Notes under the pieces: generated by a model | Databases searched by the model: none | Told to the model about the DNA's origin: nothing | Seen by the model: the letters and a program-made list of their open reading frames with translations, nothing else | Shown: positions 1 to 8,528 of the stretch, in pieces | How the letters are laid out: every line of letters begins with the position of its first letter | How positions within the stretch are numbered: the first letter of the stretch is position 1 | Translations under genes and position numbers: made by a program | From: Hoeflea sp038900095 | GTDB taxonomy: Bacteria; Pseudomonadota; Alphaproteobacteria; Rhizobiales; Rhizobiaceae | DNA: 64,000 bases | Direction of reading: 5' to 3' | Assembly: GCF_038900095.1 (NCBI RefSeq) | Contig: NZ_JBBMQQ010000005.1 | Location: forward strand, 186,001-250,000

Positions 1-900
1 ATCACGGTTCTGCGCGATGGCCAGATCACCGGTTCGCGCTCGATGGAGGGGGTTGATATCCCTTGGATCGTGCAGGCCATGATTGGTGAAAAATCCAAGG
101 ATTTCTCGCAGTCGCTGGGCCATGAGTTCGGCCGCGAAGTCTTCCGCGCCGAAGACATCGCGCTGCCCAAGATGGGCGGTGGCTACATGGTCGATCACGT
201 GTCCCTGACCGTTCGCGCGGGAGAAATCCTCGGTCTTTACGGATTGATGGGCGCCGGCCGCTCCGAGTTTCTCGAATGCATCATGGCGCAGCACCCGGAG
301 GCCAGGGGTCACTTCTTTGTCGATGGCGAGGAGATGCGGGAAAAACACGTGGCTGGCCGCATCGCCCGTGGCATCGCGCTGGTGCCCGAGGACCGCAAGC
401 GTGACGGCCTGATCCAGATCATGTCGGTGCGCGAGAACATAACCCTGTCGTCACTTGTCCAGTTCACCACAGGCTTTCACCTCAGCTTGCGCAAGGAGGC
501 GGCACGGGCCGCCGAATTCATCAAGCGGATGACGGTGAAGGTGGCGAGCCCGGACAATCCGATTTCGTCGCTGTCAGGCGGCAATCAGCAGAAGGTGGTC
601 ATCGGCAAGGCGCTGATGACCGGGCCAAAGGTGCTGTTGATGGACGAGCCCTCGCGCGGCATCGACATCGGTGCCAAGGCCGAGATCTACCACAAGATGC
701 GGAATCTGGCAGCCGAGGGAATCGGGATCATCTTCGTGACCTCCGATCTCGAGGAAGTCCTGGCGCTCTCCGACCGGATCATCGTGCTGGCTGACGGCCG
801 CATCAGCGGTGAATTCGGCCGGGACGCAAACGCGGCCGAAGTGATCGCCGCCGCGACCCCGGCCAGTGCCAAAAGCAAGAACAAGGACTTGGTATCATGA
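1..900 (+). CDS. Sugar ABC transporter ATP-binding protein (RbsA/MglA type), 5' truncated by window edge
   Basis: The reading frame is open from base 1, so the start codon and first ATPase domain lie outside the window. What remains is the tail of domain 1 (VLRDGQI) and the whole second domain. The second domain has the degenerate Walker A typical of the second half of ribose-type ATPases (GLMGAGRSE, about codon 82), the signature LSGGNQQK (about codon 190) and Walker B MDEPSRGID (about codon 214). It powers import of a sugar-like solute through the permease encoded directly downstream, with an ATGA overlap. No binding protein is visible; it may lie upstream. The substrate cannot be told from this part. 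The neighbouring transketolase/RLP genes suggest a pentose or a pentose derivative, which is inference. Confidence 0.93.
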   Translation: MTVLRDGQITGSRSMEGVDIPWIVQAMIGEKSKDFSQSLGHEFGREVFRAEDIALPKMGGGYMVDHVSLTVRAGEILGLYGLMGAGRSEFLECIMAQHPEARGHFFVDGEEMREKHVAGRIARGIALVPEDRKRDGLIQIMSVRENITLSSLVQFTTGFHLSLRKEAARAAEFIKRMTVKVASPDNPISSLSGGNQQKVVIGKALMTGPKVLLMDEPSRGIDIGAKAEIYHKMRNLAAEGIGIIFVTSDLEEVLALSDRIIVLADGRISGEFGRDANAAEVIAAATPASAKSKNKDLVS

Positions 901-1964
901 CGTTGATGAGTGAGAGCGCCCCGGCGAAATCCGGATCCAACACAAATTGGCTTTTGCTGTTGCTCAAGGCGCGCACCTTCGTGGCGCTGCTGCTGGTGCT
1001 GGCGTTCTTTTCGGTCATGGCGCCGAACTTCCTGAGCACAGCCAACGCCATACTTGTCTCCAAGCACGTGGCGATCAACGCCTTCCTGGCGATCGGGATG
1101 ACCTTCGTCATCATCACCGGCGGCATCGATCTTTCTGTCGGCTCGGTGGTCGGACTGACCAGCATGGTGGCCGGTTGGCTGGTGCTCAACGGCATCGATG
1201 TCGGGCTTGGATGGTCGATCCAGTTCAACACGTTTGAGATCGCCGCGATCGTCTGCCTGGCCGGTGTGTTTGTCGGCTGGATCAACGGCATCCTGATAAC
1301 CAGGCTCAATGTGGCGCCGTTCATTGCGACGCTCGGCATGCTCTATGTCGCCCGTGGTGCAGCACTGCTGTTTTCCGGCGGCCGCACCTTTCCCAACCTC
1401 AACGGCAATCCCGAATATGGCTCGGATACATTCCCGCTGATCGGGACCGGCAATTTCCTCGGCCTGCCGGTGATGATCTGGATGCTGATCGCGGTTGCAC
1501 TTGGCGCTGCCTACATCGCCAGCAGGACGCCGCTCGGGCGGCAGATCTATGCAACGGGCGGCAATGAGCGTGGTGCTGCCCTGTCCGGCGTCCGGGTGAA
1601 CCGGGTGAAGATGTTCGTCTACATGTTTGCCGGCCTGATGGCTGCAATCGTCGGCCTGATCATCGCGTCGCAGCTTCGGGCCGCTCATCCGGCCACGGGC
1701 GAGTTCTTCGAGCTCAACGCCATCGCCGCTGCAGTTCTGGGCGGAACCTCGATGTCAGGCGGGCGTGGGCGGATTGCCGGCACCATCATCGGCGCCTTCG
1801 TCATCGGCATTCTGTCCGACGGTCTGGTGATGATGGGGGTCTCTTCCTTCTGGCAGATGGTCGTCAAGGGTCTTGTCATTATCGCCGCTGTGGTCATCGA
1901 CCAGGCGCAAAGCAGGCTGCAGGCGCGGGTGGCACTCGCCCAGGAGGTTGCCCTGAGCAAGTAG
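897..1964 (+). CDS. Sugar ABC transporter permease (RbsC family)
   Basis: A 355-residue very hydrophobic protein with the BPD_transp_2 pattern, including GGIDLSVGSVVGL near residue 80 and GGTSMSGGRGRIAGTIIGA near residue 285, both hallmarks of RbsC/XylH permeases. It would form the membrane channel for the ATPase just upstream. Its ATG overlaps that gene's stop codon (ATGA at 897-900), so the two are translationally coupled. About ten membrane segments are expected. The next gene, a DeoR regulator, starts 112 bases on and may be part of the same transcript or have its own promoter. Confidence 0.95.
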   Translation: MTLMSESAPAKSGSNTNWLLLLLKARTFVALLLVLAFFSVMAPNFLSTANAILVSKHVAINAFLAIGMTFVIITGGIDLSVGSVVGLTSMVAGWLVLNGIDVGLGWSIQFNTFEIAAIVCLAGVFVGWINGILITRLNVAPFIATLGMLYVARGAALLFSGGRTFPNLNGNPEYGSDTFPLIGTGNFLGLPVMIWMLIAVALGAAYIASRTPLGRQIYATGGNERGAALSGVRVNRVKMFVYMFAGLMAAIVGLIIASQLRAAHPATGEFFELNAIAAAVLGGTSMSGGRGRIAGTIIGAFVIGILSDGLVMMGVSSFWQMVVKGLVIIAAVVIDQAQSRLQARVALAQEVALSK

Positions 1965-2038
1965 CGGCTGAATTGTGTGAAGTTTGGCTGGGTTGTTGCT
2001 CTTGCAGGTGTTTGAAACTAAGTGAGGTAGTCATACGT

Positions 2039-2055
2039 TCATTCGCGGCGAATGA
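2039..2055. promoter_or_regulatory. Short inverted repeat upstream of the deoR-type gene
   Basis: TCATTCG-CGG-CGAATGA, perfect 7-base arms around a 3-base spacer, ending 21 bases before the TTG start. The position fits an autoregulatory operator of the DeoR protein, but it is a single site seen by eye. Confidence 0.35.
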
Positions 2056-2076
2056 CCGGTATCAAGGAGTTACGGC

Positions 2077-2886
2077 TTGCAGGAACAACCGGATACTGAA
2101 CGCAACGGAAACATGGCCGGCCTGCTGTCCGAGCCGCGCCGTCGCCGTATCCTTGAGTGGATCGAGGAGGAGGGCTCTGCCCGCGTCCGTGATCTGTCTG
2201 CGGCCTTCCAGGTGTCGGAAGCAACCATCCGCCAGGATCTCGAACGTCTGGAAAAGGAAGGCCACATCACCCGCGAACATGGCGGTGCCTTTCTCAACGC
2301 CATGCGCGGGCAGATGCCGGGTTTTGTCCTTCACCATCAGGTCAACATGGACAAGAAACGCAAGATTGGCGCCTATGGCGCCAGCCTTGTTGCCGATGGC
2401 GAAACCCTGATCCTTGATGCCGGAACGACGACGACCGAGATTGCAACACGCCTTGGCGGGCGCAAGAACCTCACGGTCATTACCAATGCGCTCAACATCG
2501 CGGTGATCCTCGGCACGGTTCCGGGCTTTGCCGTGCACATGCCCGGCGGCCAGTTCAAGGCCCCGACGCTGTCATTGTCCGGCGACAAGTCGGTTGAGTA
2601 TTTCCGCAGCATTTTTGCCGGGAAACTGTTCCTGGCAACCGCCGGTGTGGCGCTGGATGCGGGGCTGACCTATCCGAGTTTTGCCGACCTGCAACTGAAG
2701 GAAGCCATGATCAAGGCGGCGAGCCACGTCTATCTCGTGGCCGATTCAACCAAGATCAACCGCACTTCGTTCACCCGTCTCGGGGCTCTGGAACTGGTGC
2801 ATTCCTTCATCACCGATGACGGAATTTCGGACGTTGACGCCAAGGAATTCGAGCGCCGCGGTGTGGAACTGCTGATCGCCGAGTGA
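2077..2886 (+). CDS. DeoR/GlpR family transcriptional regulator
   Basis: A 269-residue sugar-metabolism repressor. The N-terminal DeoR helix-turn-helix is clear around residues 30-65 (VRDLSAAFQVSEATIRQDLERL). The C-terminal phosphosugar-sensing domain follows, with the LDAGTTTTEIA loop near residue 113 that usually binds a sugar phosphate. I chose the TTG start at 2077 because AAGGAG at 2064-2069 is well spaced from it; an ATG at 2113 is the alternative and has no such site. The gene sits between a sugar importer and the transketolase-RLP genes, so it probably senses a phosphorylated intermediate of that pathway. The exact effector is unknown. Confidence 0.93.
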   Translation: MQEQPDTERNGNMAGLLSEPRRRRILEWIEEEGSARVRDLSAAFQVSEATIRQDLERLEKEGHITREHGGAFLNAMRGQMPGFVLHHQVNMDKKRKIGAYGASLVADGETLILDAGTTTTEIATRLGGRKNLTVITNALNIAVILGTVPGFAVHMPGGQFKAPTLSLSGDKSVEYFRSIFAGKLFLATAGVALDAGLTYPSFADLQLKEAMIKAASHVYLVADSTKINRTSFTRLGALELVHSFITDDGISDVDAKEFERRGVELLIAE

Positions 2887-3096
2887 CTGTTGCCGCGATC
2901 TCGGTGTCCATCAACGCCTGAGCCCGGTCACCGCTCGGCATCGGCGCGGCTGGACTGTCAATCGATCCTCCCGGTCTTGCGGCGCACAAAATGCAGCCCT
3001 TCGATCCCGGCTTTCAAATGCCATCACCTTCCGGTGTCGCATGCAGATGCGCTTGCCTTCTGTCATATGGCCGCACTGTTCGCTTCCGGCAAAATT

Positions 3097-3131
3097 TGTA
3101 CATTTGCCAATGCCGTTGACATTTGTATATT
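3097..3131. promoter_or_regulatory. Promoter/operator region of transketolase-RLP operon; weak match to the SorC-type operator
   Basis: An AT-rich patch in a GC-rich background. It holds TTGACA at 3116-3121 as a possible -35 box. On the minus strand it aligns without gaps to the operator at 13561-13602, sharing ATATACA, TG-CAA and CAAAT elements at matching spacing. The match is clearly weaker than that between the 10091 and 13561 sites, so membership in the same regulon is tentative. The DeoR protein encoded just upstream could use this region instead. The rest of 2887-3167 shows no gene. Confidence 0.4.
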
Positions 3132-3167
3132 CTCGGGACATTGTCGATCCGAATGAGGGAGGCAGAT

Positions 3168-4097
3168 GTGCGCAACATACGTTCGACAGAAGACATAGCC
3201 ATGGGGATCCGCAGACGGGTGTTCGAGCACTCGATGCGCAACAATGGCGGATATCTCAGTCAGGCTTGTTCGGCCGCCGAGCAGTTGGCGTTCCTCTACA
3301 ATGAAGCCCTGAATCTCGGCGAACCGGTGCTGCCGGCTGTGCCAAAGCCCTTCGCCGGTGTCCCTTCCGCCGACAATCCCGATTACGTCACCGGGGCCGG
3401 CTACAACGGCCCGTTCGAGCCGCAGTATGATCGCCTGTTCATCGCGCCTGCCCATTATGCACTGGTTGCCTATGCAACGCTGATCGAGACCGGGCGCATG
3501 GATGCCGAAGGCCTCGAGATGTTCAACAAGGACGGCTCCTCTGTCGAGATGATCGGCGCCGAGCATTCGCCCGGCATGGAAGTCCACAACGGCACGCTGG
3601 GCATCGGCCTGTCGACCGGCGCAGGCCTCGCTTTCGGCCGCAAGCGGCGGGGAGACACCGGCCAGGTCTGCGTGTTCATGTCCGATGGCGAGGTCCAGGA
3701 AGGTCAGACCTGGGAAGCTGTTCAGGCTGCCGCGCACCACGGCATCGACAATCTCTGGGCGCTGATGGATGTCAATGACCAGCAGTGCGACGGGGCGATG
3801 GATTCGGTGATGGAAGTGCGTGACATCGCCACCAAGTTCCGGGCCTTCGGCGCGGTCTGTGTCGAAATCGACGCCCATGATCTTGATGCCATGCGACAGG
3901 CGAAACAGGAGCCGCATGAAGGCCAGCCGCTGATCATCCTGGCCCGGTCTTCGCCGATCAAGGGCATGAGCTTCCTGCAAAAACGCTTTCCCCGGCTGCA
4001 TTACGTCCGCTTCAAATCCGAGGAGGAGCGTGCCGAGATGAATGTCTCGATTGCCGCCGAACTTGGTATCGACCCGATTGAACTGGAGACGCACTGA
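3168..4097 (+). CDS. Transketolase-like N-terminal (thiamine-diphosphate-binding) subunit
   Basis: About 309 residues, matching the N-terminal half of split transketolases. The ThDP pyrophosphate/Mg motif is present as MSDGEVQEG followed about 30 residues later by the Asn in DVNDQQCDG (residues about 165-205). Together with the next gene it would form a heteromeric two-carbon (ketol) transferase. I place the start at GTG 3168, which has GAGGGAGG at 3155-3162; a longer frame back to 3123 would overlap the promoter. Its stop overlaps the next ATG (TGATG). Split transketolases of this kind include the apulose-4-phosphate enzymes AptA/AptB as well as uncharacterised paralogues. The RLP neighbour and the methylthioribose genes nearby suggest a deoxy- or thio-ketopentose phosphate substrate here, which is inference. 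Confidence 0.9.
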   Translation: MRNIRSTEDIAMGIRRRVFEHSMRNNGGYLSQACSAAEQLAFLYNEALNLGEPVLPAVPKPFAGVPSADNPDYVTGAGYNGPFEPQYDRLFIAPAHYALVAYATLIETGRMDAEGLEMFNKDGSSVEMIGAEHSPGMEVHNGTLGIGLSTGAGLAFGRKRRGDTGQVCVFMSDGEVQEGQTWEAVQAAAHHGIDNLWALMDVNDQQCDGAMDSVMEVRDIATKFRAFGAVCVEIDAHDLDAMRQAKQEPHEGQPLIILARSSPIKGMSFLQKRFPRLHYVRFKSEEERAEMNVSIAAELGIDPIELETH

Positions 4098-5101
4098 TGG
4101 TTGAGATGGTCAATCGCCCCTATGCGTCGGCCTTCGAGGCCTACGCCGTCCAGCATCCCGATGTGCTGTGCCTGTCAGCCGACCTGACCTCATCCTGCGA
4201 GATCGATGGTTTCCGCGACCGGCACCCCGACCAGTTCCTGTCTCTCGGCATGGCCGAGCAGAACATGATGAGCTTCGCCGGCGGGTTGGGCCTTGCCGGC
4301 TACCGGCCGTTCCTGCATTCCTTCGGCGTCTTTCTCTATCGCCGGCCCTATGACCAGCTGATGGCCTCGGTCGCCTATCCGCGCCGCAAGGTGCGCCTGA
4401 TGGGGTTCCTGCCCGGCATCACCACGCCCGGCGGCATGACCCACCAGGCGATCGAGGATGTCGCGGTGATGCGCTCGATCCCCAACATGTCGATCCTCGA
4501 AACCGGTGATGCCACCGAGGTTGAAAGCATCTGCGAAGCCGCCGATTCCATCGACGGTCCCGTCTATTGCCGGGTGTTGCGCGGCTCGGTGCCGCGCCTG
4601 TTCGACACCCCGATCAAGGTTGGCGAAATGCGTGAACTGGCAACCGGCGCCGATGTGCTGGTGGTCACCTCCGGCATCGCCACCGAGGAAGCGCTCCGAG
4701 CCCGCGACGCGTTGTCCAATGCCGGCGTCTCCATTCGTCACCTGCATATCCACACCATAAAGCCCTTCAACGAGCAGGCACTGCTCGACCATATCGGCTC
4801 GGTCTCCAAGGGCGTTGTCGTGCTTGAAAACCACGTCATCACCGGTGGCGTCGGGTCGCTCGTTGCCGAGATCATGGCCGACAACGGCGTTGGCAAACCG
4901 CTGGTGCGTCTGGGTCTCAACGACACCTACGCCCATGGCGGTTCGCGCGGTTACCTGATGAAGCATTACGGGCTTGATGCCGGAGCACTGGTGCGCGGCA
5001 TCGAGCGCATCATTGGCGCATCCACCGGCATTGACGAGGAAGCCCTTGCCAGCGCCCGTGTCGATGCGGTTCATTCCGCCGTCAAGGCAGAGGCATTGTA
5101 G
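4097..5101 (+). CDS. Transketolase-like C-terminal subunit
   Basis: A 334-residue partner of the upstream subunit. It carries the pyrimidine-binding domain with the catalytic Glu in GMAEQNMMSFAGG (about residue 54) that activates ThDP, and the C-terminal transketolase domain after about residue 190. The start codon overlaps the stop of the N-subunit gene, so the two are made in a fixed ratio. Only two bases separate it from the RuBisCO-like gene, so the three form one operon. Members of the DXS family also have this layout but in a single chain with a different N-terminal part. A role in making or breaking a 1-deoxyxylulose-type sugar cannot be excluded. Confidence 0.9.
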   Translation: MVEMVNRPYASAFEAYAVQHPDVLCLSADLTSSCEIDGFRDRHPDQFLSLGMAEQNMMSFAGGLGLAGYRPFLHSFGVFLYRRPYDQLMASVAYPRRKVRLMGFLPGITTPGGMTHQAIEDVAVMRSIPNMSILETGDATEVESICEAADSIDGPVYCRVLRGSVPRLFDTPIKVGEMRELATGADVLVVTSGIATEEALRARDALSNAGVSIRHLHIHTIKPFNEQALLDHIGSVSKGVVVLENHVITGGVGSLVAEIMADNGVGKPLVRLGLNDTYAHGGSRGYLMKHYGLDAGALVRGIERIIGASTGIDEEALASARVDAVHSAVKAEAL

Positions 5102-5103
5102 GA

Positions 5104-6237
5104 ATGGCTGCCGACACCCGGTTCCGGGTCCTCTACCGGCTTCTTGCGGATAGCCCGCAGGAGGCCGATCAGCGGGCGCTTGGCATTGCGCTCGAGCAGA
5201 CGGTCGAGATCCCCGGCGATATCGTTCCCGCCGGCTACATCAGCGATGAGATTGTCGGTCAGGTCGAAGGCGTTCGCCATCTCGCAGGCAGCGCCTACGA
5301 GGCCGAGATTTCCTATAGTCCCGACAGCGCCGGTGACGAGGTCATCCAGCTGATCAATGTGATCTTCGGCAACTCGTCGATCCAGCAGAACATCCGTGTG
5401 ACGGGCTTCGAACCCGGCTCGGTGATCCGCGAGCGCTTCGCCGGACCACGTTTTGGCATCGAAGGGGTACGTGCCCGTTCGGGCAGGGCCAAGGGTGGCC
5501 TGATCTCTCCGGTGATCAAGCCGCAGGGATCGAGCGTCAGGCAGCTTGCCGAGATCGCCTACCGCTGCACGCTGGGTGGCGCCGACATCATCAAGGATGA
5601 CCACGGCCTCGCCAATCAGAAGTTTGCGCCGTTCGCAGACCGCGTGAAAGCGGTCAGCGACGCGGTGGCCGATGCCAACGCCAAGTCCGGTGGCTCTGCG
5701 CTCTACATCGTCAACGTGACCGGACATTCCGGATCTCCGGTGGATGAAGCATTCCAGGCCAAGGAAGCCGGCGCCGGTGGTGTCCTCTTGATGCCCGGAC
5801 TGATGGGCTTTGGCGTGGTACAGGCGCTGGCCCGTGATCCGTCATTCGACCTGCCGATCATGACCCATCCGAGTTTCACCGGTCCCTATGTGCTCACCCC
5901 GGAAACCGGTGTGTCGCACGCCATTATGTATGGGGTGTTCCAGCGTCTGGCCGGATCTGACATTTCGGTGTTCCCCAATGTCGGTGGCCGTTTCGGCTTC
6001 AGCGTCGAGGAATGCCTGTCGATTGCCGGTGCCTGCCGCGATCCTGAGGGAATTGGACGCGCGATGATGCCGAGCCCCGGTGGCGGCATGAGTGTCGAAC
6101 GCGCCGGTGACATGGTCTCGATGTATGGCGAGGATGTGGTCTTCCTGCTCGGCGGCAGCCTGCTGCGCGCCGGCGACGCGATCGGCGATGCCGTCCGCGC
6201 CATGCGCGATGCAGTCGACCGGTTGACCACCGGGTAA
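5104..6237 (+). CDS. RuBisCO-like protein (form IV large subunit homologue)
   Basis: A 377-residue RuBisCO large-subunit relative that is unlikely to fix CO2. The activated-lysine region is kept as GGADIIKDDHG (K164, D165, D166) but ends DDH instead of the usual DE. The first-lysine motif reads IKPQG rather than KPK, the loop-6 area is NVGGRFGFS, and the final phosphate-binding Gly segments are present (SPGGGMS, FLLGGSLL). Form IV proteins catalyse enolisation, isomerisation or C-C cleavage of ketose phosphates: MtnW enolase, the Rhodospirillum methylthioribulose-1-phosphate isomerase, and OiaX of apionate catabolism. It is last in the transketolase operon and followed by a terminator. With mtnK and mtnA 4 kb away, a methylthioribulose- or deoxyribulose-phosphate substrate is my preferred guess. 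Confidence 0.9.
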   Translation: MAADTRFRVLYRLLADSPQEADQRALGIALEQTVEIPGDIVPAGYISDEIVGQVEGVRHLAGSAYEAEISYSPDSAGDEVIQLINVIFGNSSIQQNIRVTGFEPGSVIRERFAGPRFGIEGVRARSGRAKGGLISPVIKPQGSSVRQLAEIAYRCTLGGADIIKDDHGLANQKFAPFADRVKAVSDAVADANAKSGGSALYIVNVTGHSGSPVDEAFQAKEAGAGGVLLMPGLMGFGVVQALARDPSFDLPIMTHPSFTGPYVLTPETGVSHAIMYGVFQRLAGSDISVFPNVGGRFGFSVEECLSIAGACRDPEGIGRAMMPSPGGGMSVERAGDMVSMYGEDVVFLLGGSLLRAGDAIGDAVRAMRDAVDRLTTG

Positions 6238-6270
6238 TCAATACAGCTCTGTCCTGGAGACTATGGGGTT

Positions 6271-6296
6271 CGGTCGAAAGACCGGCCTCTTTTTTT
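6271..6296 (+). terminator. Rho-independent terminator of the transketolase-RLP operon
   Basis: Stem CGGTC-GAAA-GACCG with a stable GNRA-type loop, followed by GCCT and an unbroken run of T (6290-6296). It lies 33 bases after the RLP stop codon. Confidence 0.75.
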
Positions 6297-6314
6297 GTCC
6301 GCATGCCGGAGCGC

Positions 6315-6344
6315 ACAAAAAAGCCGCGTCCGGAGACGCGGCTT
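6315..6344 (-). terminator. Rho-independent terminator of the minus-strand transporter operon
   Basis: Ten-base perfect stem AAGCCGCGTC / GACGCGGCTT around CGGA. Read on the minus strand it is followed by a T run (A run at 6317-6322 on the plus strand). It lies just beyond the stop of the binding-protein gene and faces the plus-strand terminator, insulating the convergent operons. Confidence 0.8.
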
Positions 6345-6367
6345 GGCCATCCTGGGAGGGATGTGGA

Positions 6368-7423
6368 TCAGCGTGCCGGAAGCGGCATCCACTCGGTCAT
6401 GGCGACATCGGCATGGGCGAATTGCGGCATCTTGGCCGACAGTTCTTCCATGTTCTTGATGTCGTTTTCGACGAGGAAGTCCTGCGTGATCAGGGTCGGC
6501 GGGACAACCACCTGAGCACCGGGCTCACCGCCGGTCAGCATGATGGCGAGTGCGCGCACCGAAACTTCACCGACAACGGCCGGGTTGGTTGCAACAGTCG
6601 CAGCCCATGCGCTGTCAGGTTCGCGCATTGCCGAGATGTCGGCGGTGGAGACGTCGGCCGAGTAGATCTTCACGTCCTGTGACATGCCGGCTTCGTCCAC
6701 GGCAATCTTCACGCCCTTGGCGAACTCGTCATAGGGAGCGAAGAACACCGAGATGTCCGGGTTTGCCTGCAGCACCGAACGGGCCTGGTTGGCGTTCGAG
6801 TTGGCGATCGGGTTGTCCAGCGTTCCGATCTGCGCAGCCTCGACGATGCCCGGATTGGCCTTCTTGACTTCTTCCCAGGCCACGTGACGGCGGTCGAGGG
6901 GCGCGATGCCCGGCACGTAGACATAGCCGGCCTTCCATTCGGTGCCGTTGTCCTTGATCGCCTGTTCCAGCGCCAGCTTGCCAAGCAGGTAGTCCGACTG
7001 TTCGATCTGCGGGATCGCGTCGTTCTCGACATTGACGTCGAACGCCACGACCTTGATGCCGGCATCGACTGCACGCTGCGCGGCTTCCTTCATCGATTCC
7101 GTCAGGCCGTGCTGGATGATGATTCCGTCAACGCCGAGCGCGATGGCCTGGTCGACCATGTCGGCCTGCAGGGCGGCATCCTGGCGGCTGTCGAGGACCC
7201 GGAGATCCACACCGAGCGCCGCGGCCTGCTTTTCCACACCTGAAAGATAGGCCTGGAAGAAGTCGCCGGTGGAGAGATAGCGCACCAGTGCGATTTTCAC
7301 ATCGCCGGGATTGTCGAGCGGCGCCGGCATGTCTGCGGCCTGCGCGAAACCGGCGGGAAGGGTGACGGCTGCAGCCGCGAGGCCTGCGAACAGGGCCAGG
7401 GCTTTTCTACGTATCAATTTCAT
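6368..7423 (-). CDS. Periplasmic sugar-binding protein of ABC importer (candidate methylthioribose/deoxypentose binder)
   Basis: A 351-residue Peripla_BP_4/RbsB-like protein. The start at 7423 has GGAGG on the minus strand and opens a signal peptide (MKLIRRKALALFAG, cleavage near AQA-AD, residue 28). The mature protein has the two-lobe pattern of ribose-type binding proteins, with DGIIIQHG and VVAFDVN in the first lobe and IYSADVST in the second. It captures the solute in the periplasm for the permease and ATPase encoded upstream in the same operon (order ATPase, permease, binding protein). The operon is divergent from mtnK and shares its operator, so methylthioribose or 5-deoxyribose is the likely cargo by inference. 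Confidence 0.92.
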   Translation of the reverse strand: MKLIRRKALALFAGLAAAAVTLPAGFAQAADMPAPLDNPGDVKIALVRYLSTGDFFQAYLSGVEKQAAALGVDLRVLDSRQDAALQADMVDQAIALGVDGIIIQHGLTESMKEAAQRAVDAGIKVVAFDVNVENDAIPQIEQSDYLLGKLALEQAIKDNGTEWKAGYVYVPGIAPLDRRHVAWEEVKKANPGIVEAAQIGTLDNPIANSNANQARSVLQANPDISVFFAPYDEFAKGVKIAVDEAGMSQDVKIYSADVSTADISAMREPDSAWAATVATNPAVVGEVSVRALAIMLTGGEPGAQVVVPPTLITQDFLVENDIKNMEELSAKMPQFAHADVAMTEWMPLPAR

Positions 7424-7454
7424 GCTGTTTTCCTCCGTTAAACCATTCGTCTTG

Positions 7455-8528
7455 CTAGTGGCCTCCGGCCTTTCGGGCCGAAAGCGAGAAGGTGAAGACA
7501 AGGGCGATGACCAGCACCAGCCCCTTGATGAAATCCTGGGTGTAATAGGGCGCGTTCATCATCGTCAGGCCCTGCAGCAGGATGCCGACGAAGAGTGCGC
7601 CCATGGATGTGCCAAAGGCATTGGGCTTGGCTGCGCCCAGCACCGCAAAGCCGATCAGCGACGCCGCCACCGCATCCAGCAAAAGATTGGTGCCCGAGGC
7701 GATGTCACCGCGTCCGAGACGCGCGGCAAGCAGCATGCCGCCGATCGAGGCCAGAACGCCCGAGATCATGTAGGCGAGGATCTTGTAACGGTTGACGTTG
7801 GTTCCGGTGAGACTCGCTGCACGCTCGTTCGATCCGATCGCATACATCAGCCGTCCGTGCCGGGTGAGTTCGAGGAACACCCAGACCAGAATGCCGATGA
7901 CCACCAGGAAAATGACGGGTGCGGGCAACAGGTTTTCGAGCATGAAGTCGAACCGGTGACGGCCAAGCTGCAAGAACAGCGGCGAGAAGGTGCCTTCGGC
8001 GGTCGTACCGTCCGGCAGGCTCATGCCCATGGCGATCGACCGCCCTTCGGTCGGAATTCGCTGCAGGCCTACCAGCAGGAACATCATGCCGAGCGTCGCC
8101 AAGAGGTCGGGCACCTTGGTCTTGACGATCAACAGGCCGTTGATCAGGCCAATGAAGGCGCCCATTGCCAGGCAGGCAATGATGGCGACGATGGCGGGCT
8201 GCTCCAGCACCACCATCATGTAGGCCGCCAGCATCATCGAAGAAGTGGCGACTGAGCCGATCGACAGGTCGAATCCGCCGACGACCAGCGTGCAGGTTAC
8301 ACCCAGCGCCAGGATTCCTGTGATCGCCACCGACTGGAAGATGAACACGGCACTGCGCGGACCGGCAAAGCCGTTGGCAAACACCGAGAAGAAAATCACC
8401 AGCCCGACGAGAAGCGCCAGAAAGCCATAGCGGATGGCAATGTCGATCAGCCCGCTGGAAGCCGGCTGCGGTTTTGGTGCGCGCGAACCCGCGCCTGAAG
8501 TTTCAGTCTGGTCTGCGTTCATGCTCAT
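7455..8528 (-). CDS. Sugar ABC transporter permease (RbsC family)
   Basis: A 357-residue multi-pass protein with the RbsC motif VVGGFDLSIGSVATS (residues about 82-96) and the C-terminal channel segment GAAKPNAFGTSMGALFVG. About ten membrane helices start near residue 30, after a polar N-terminal tail rich in Ala, Gly and Pro. Its ATG overlaps the stop of the ATPase gene (ATGA), and the binding-protein gene follows after 31 bases. The expected position after LGA where related permeases read GGxSxxGG is here GAAKPNAFGT, a variant seen in some family members. Confidence 0.94.
   Translation of the reverse strand: MSMNADQTETSGAGSRAPKPQPASSGLIDIAIRYGFLALLVGLVIFFSVFANGFAGPRSAVFIFQSVAITGILALGVTCTLVVGGFDLSIGSVATSSMMLAAYMMVVLEQPAIVAIIACLAMGAFIGLINGLLIVKTKVPDLLATLGMMFLLVGLQRIPTEGRSIAMGMSLPDGTTAEGTFSPLFLQLGRHRFDFMLENLLPAPVIFLVVIGILVWVFLELTRHGRLMYAIGSNERAASLTGTNVNRYKILAYMISGVLASIGGMLLAARLGRGDIASGTNLLLDAVAASLIGFAVLGAAKPNAFGTSMGALFVGILLQGLTMMNAPYYTQDFIKGLVLVIALVFTFSLSARKAGGH

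Noticed and set aside
2890..3156. Small open frame after the DeoR gene
   Set aside because: Runs through the transketolase promoter region and has no family-like content.
3123..3167. N-terminal extension of the transketolase N-subunit to a TTG at 3123
   Set aside because: It would run through the likely promoter and lacks a ribosome site, while GTG 3168 has GAGGGAGG in front.
3168..5101. Assignment of the transketolase pair as AptA/AptB of apiose catabolism
   Set aside because: No apiose isomerase, apulose kinase or apionate enzymes are nearby. Kept only as an alternative.
5104..6237. Functional CO2-fixing RuBisCO
   Set aside because: The protein is too short, the KxDE carbamylation site ends DDH, the KPK motif reads KPQ, and no phosphoribulokinase or small subunit is present.
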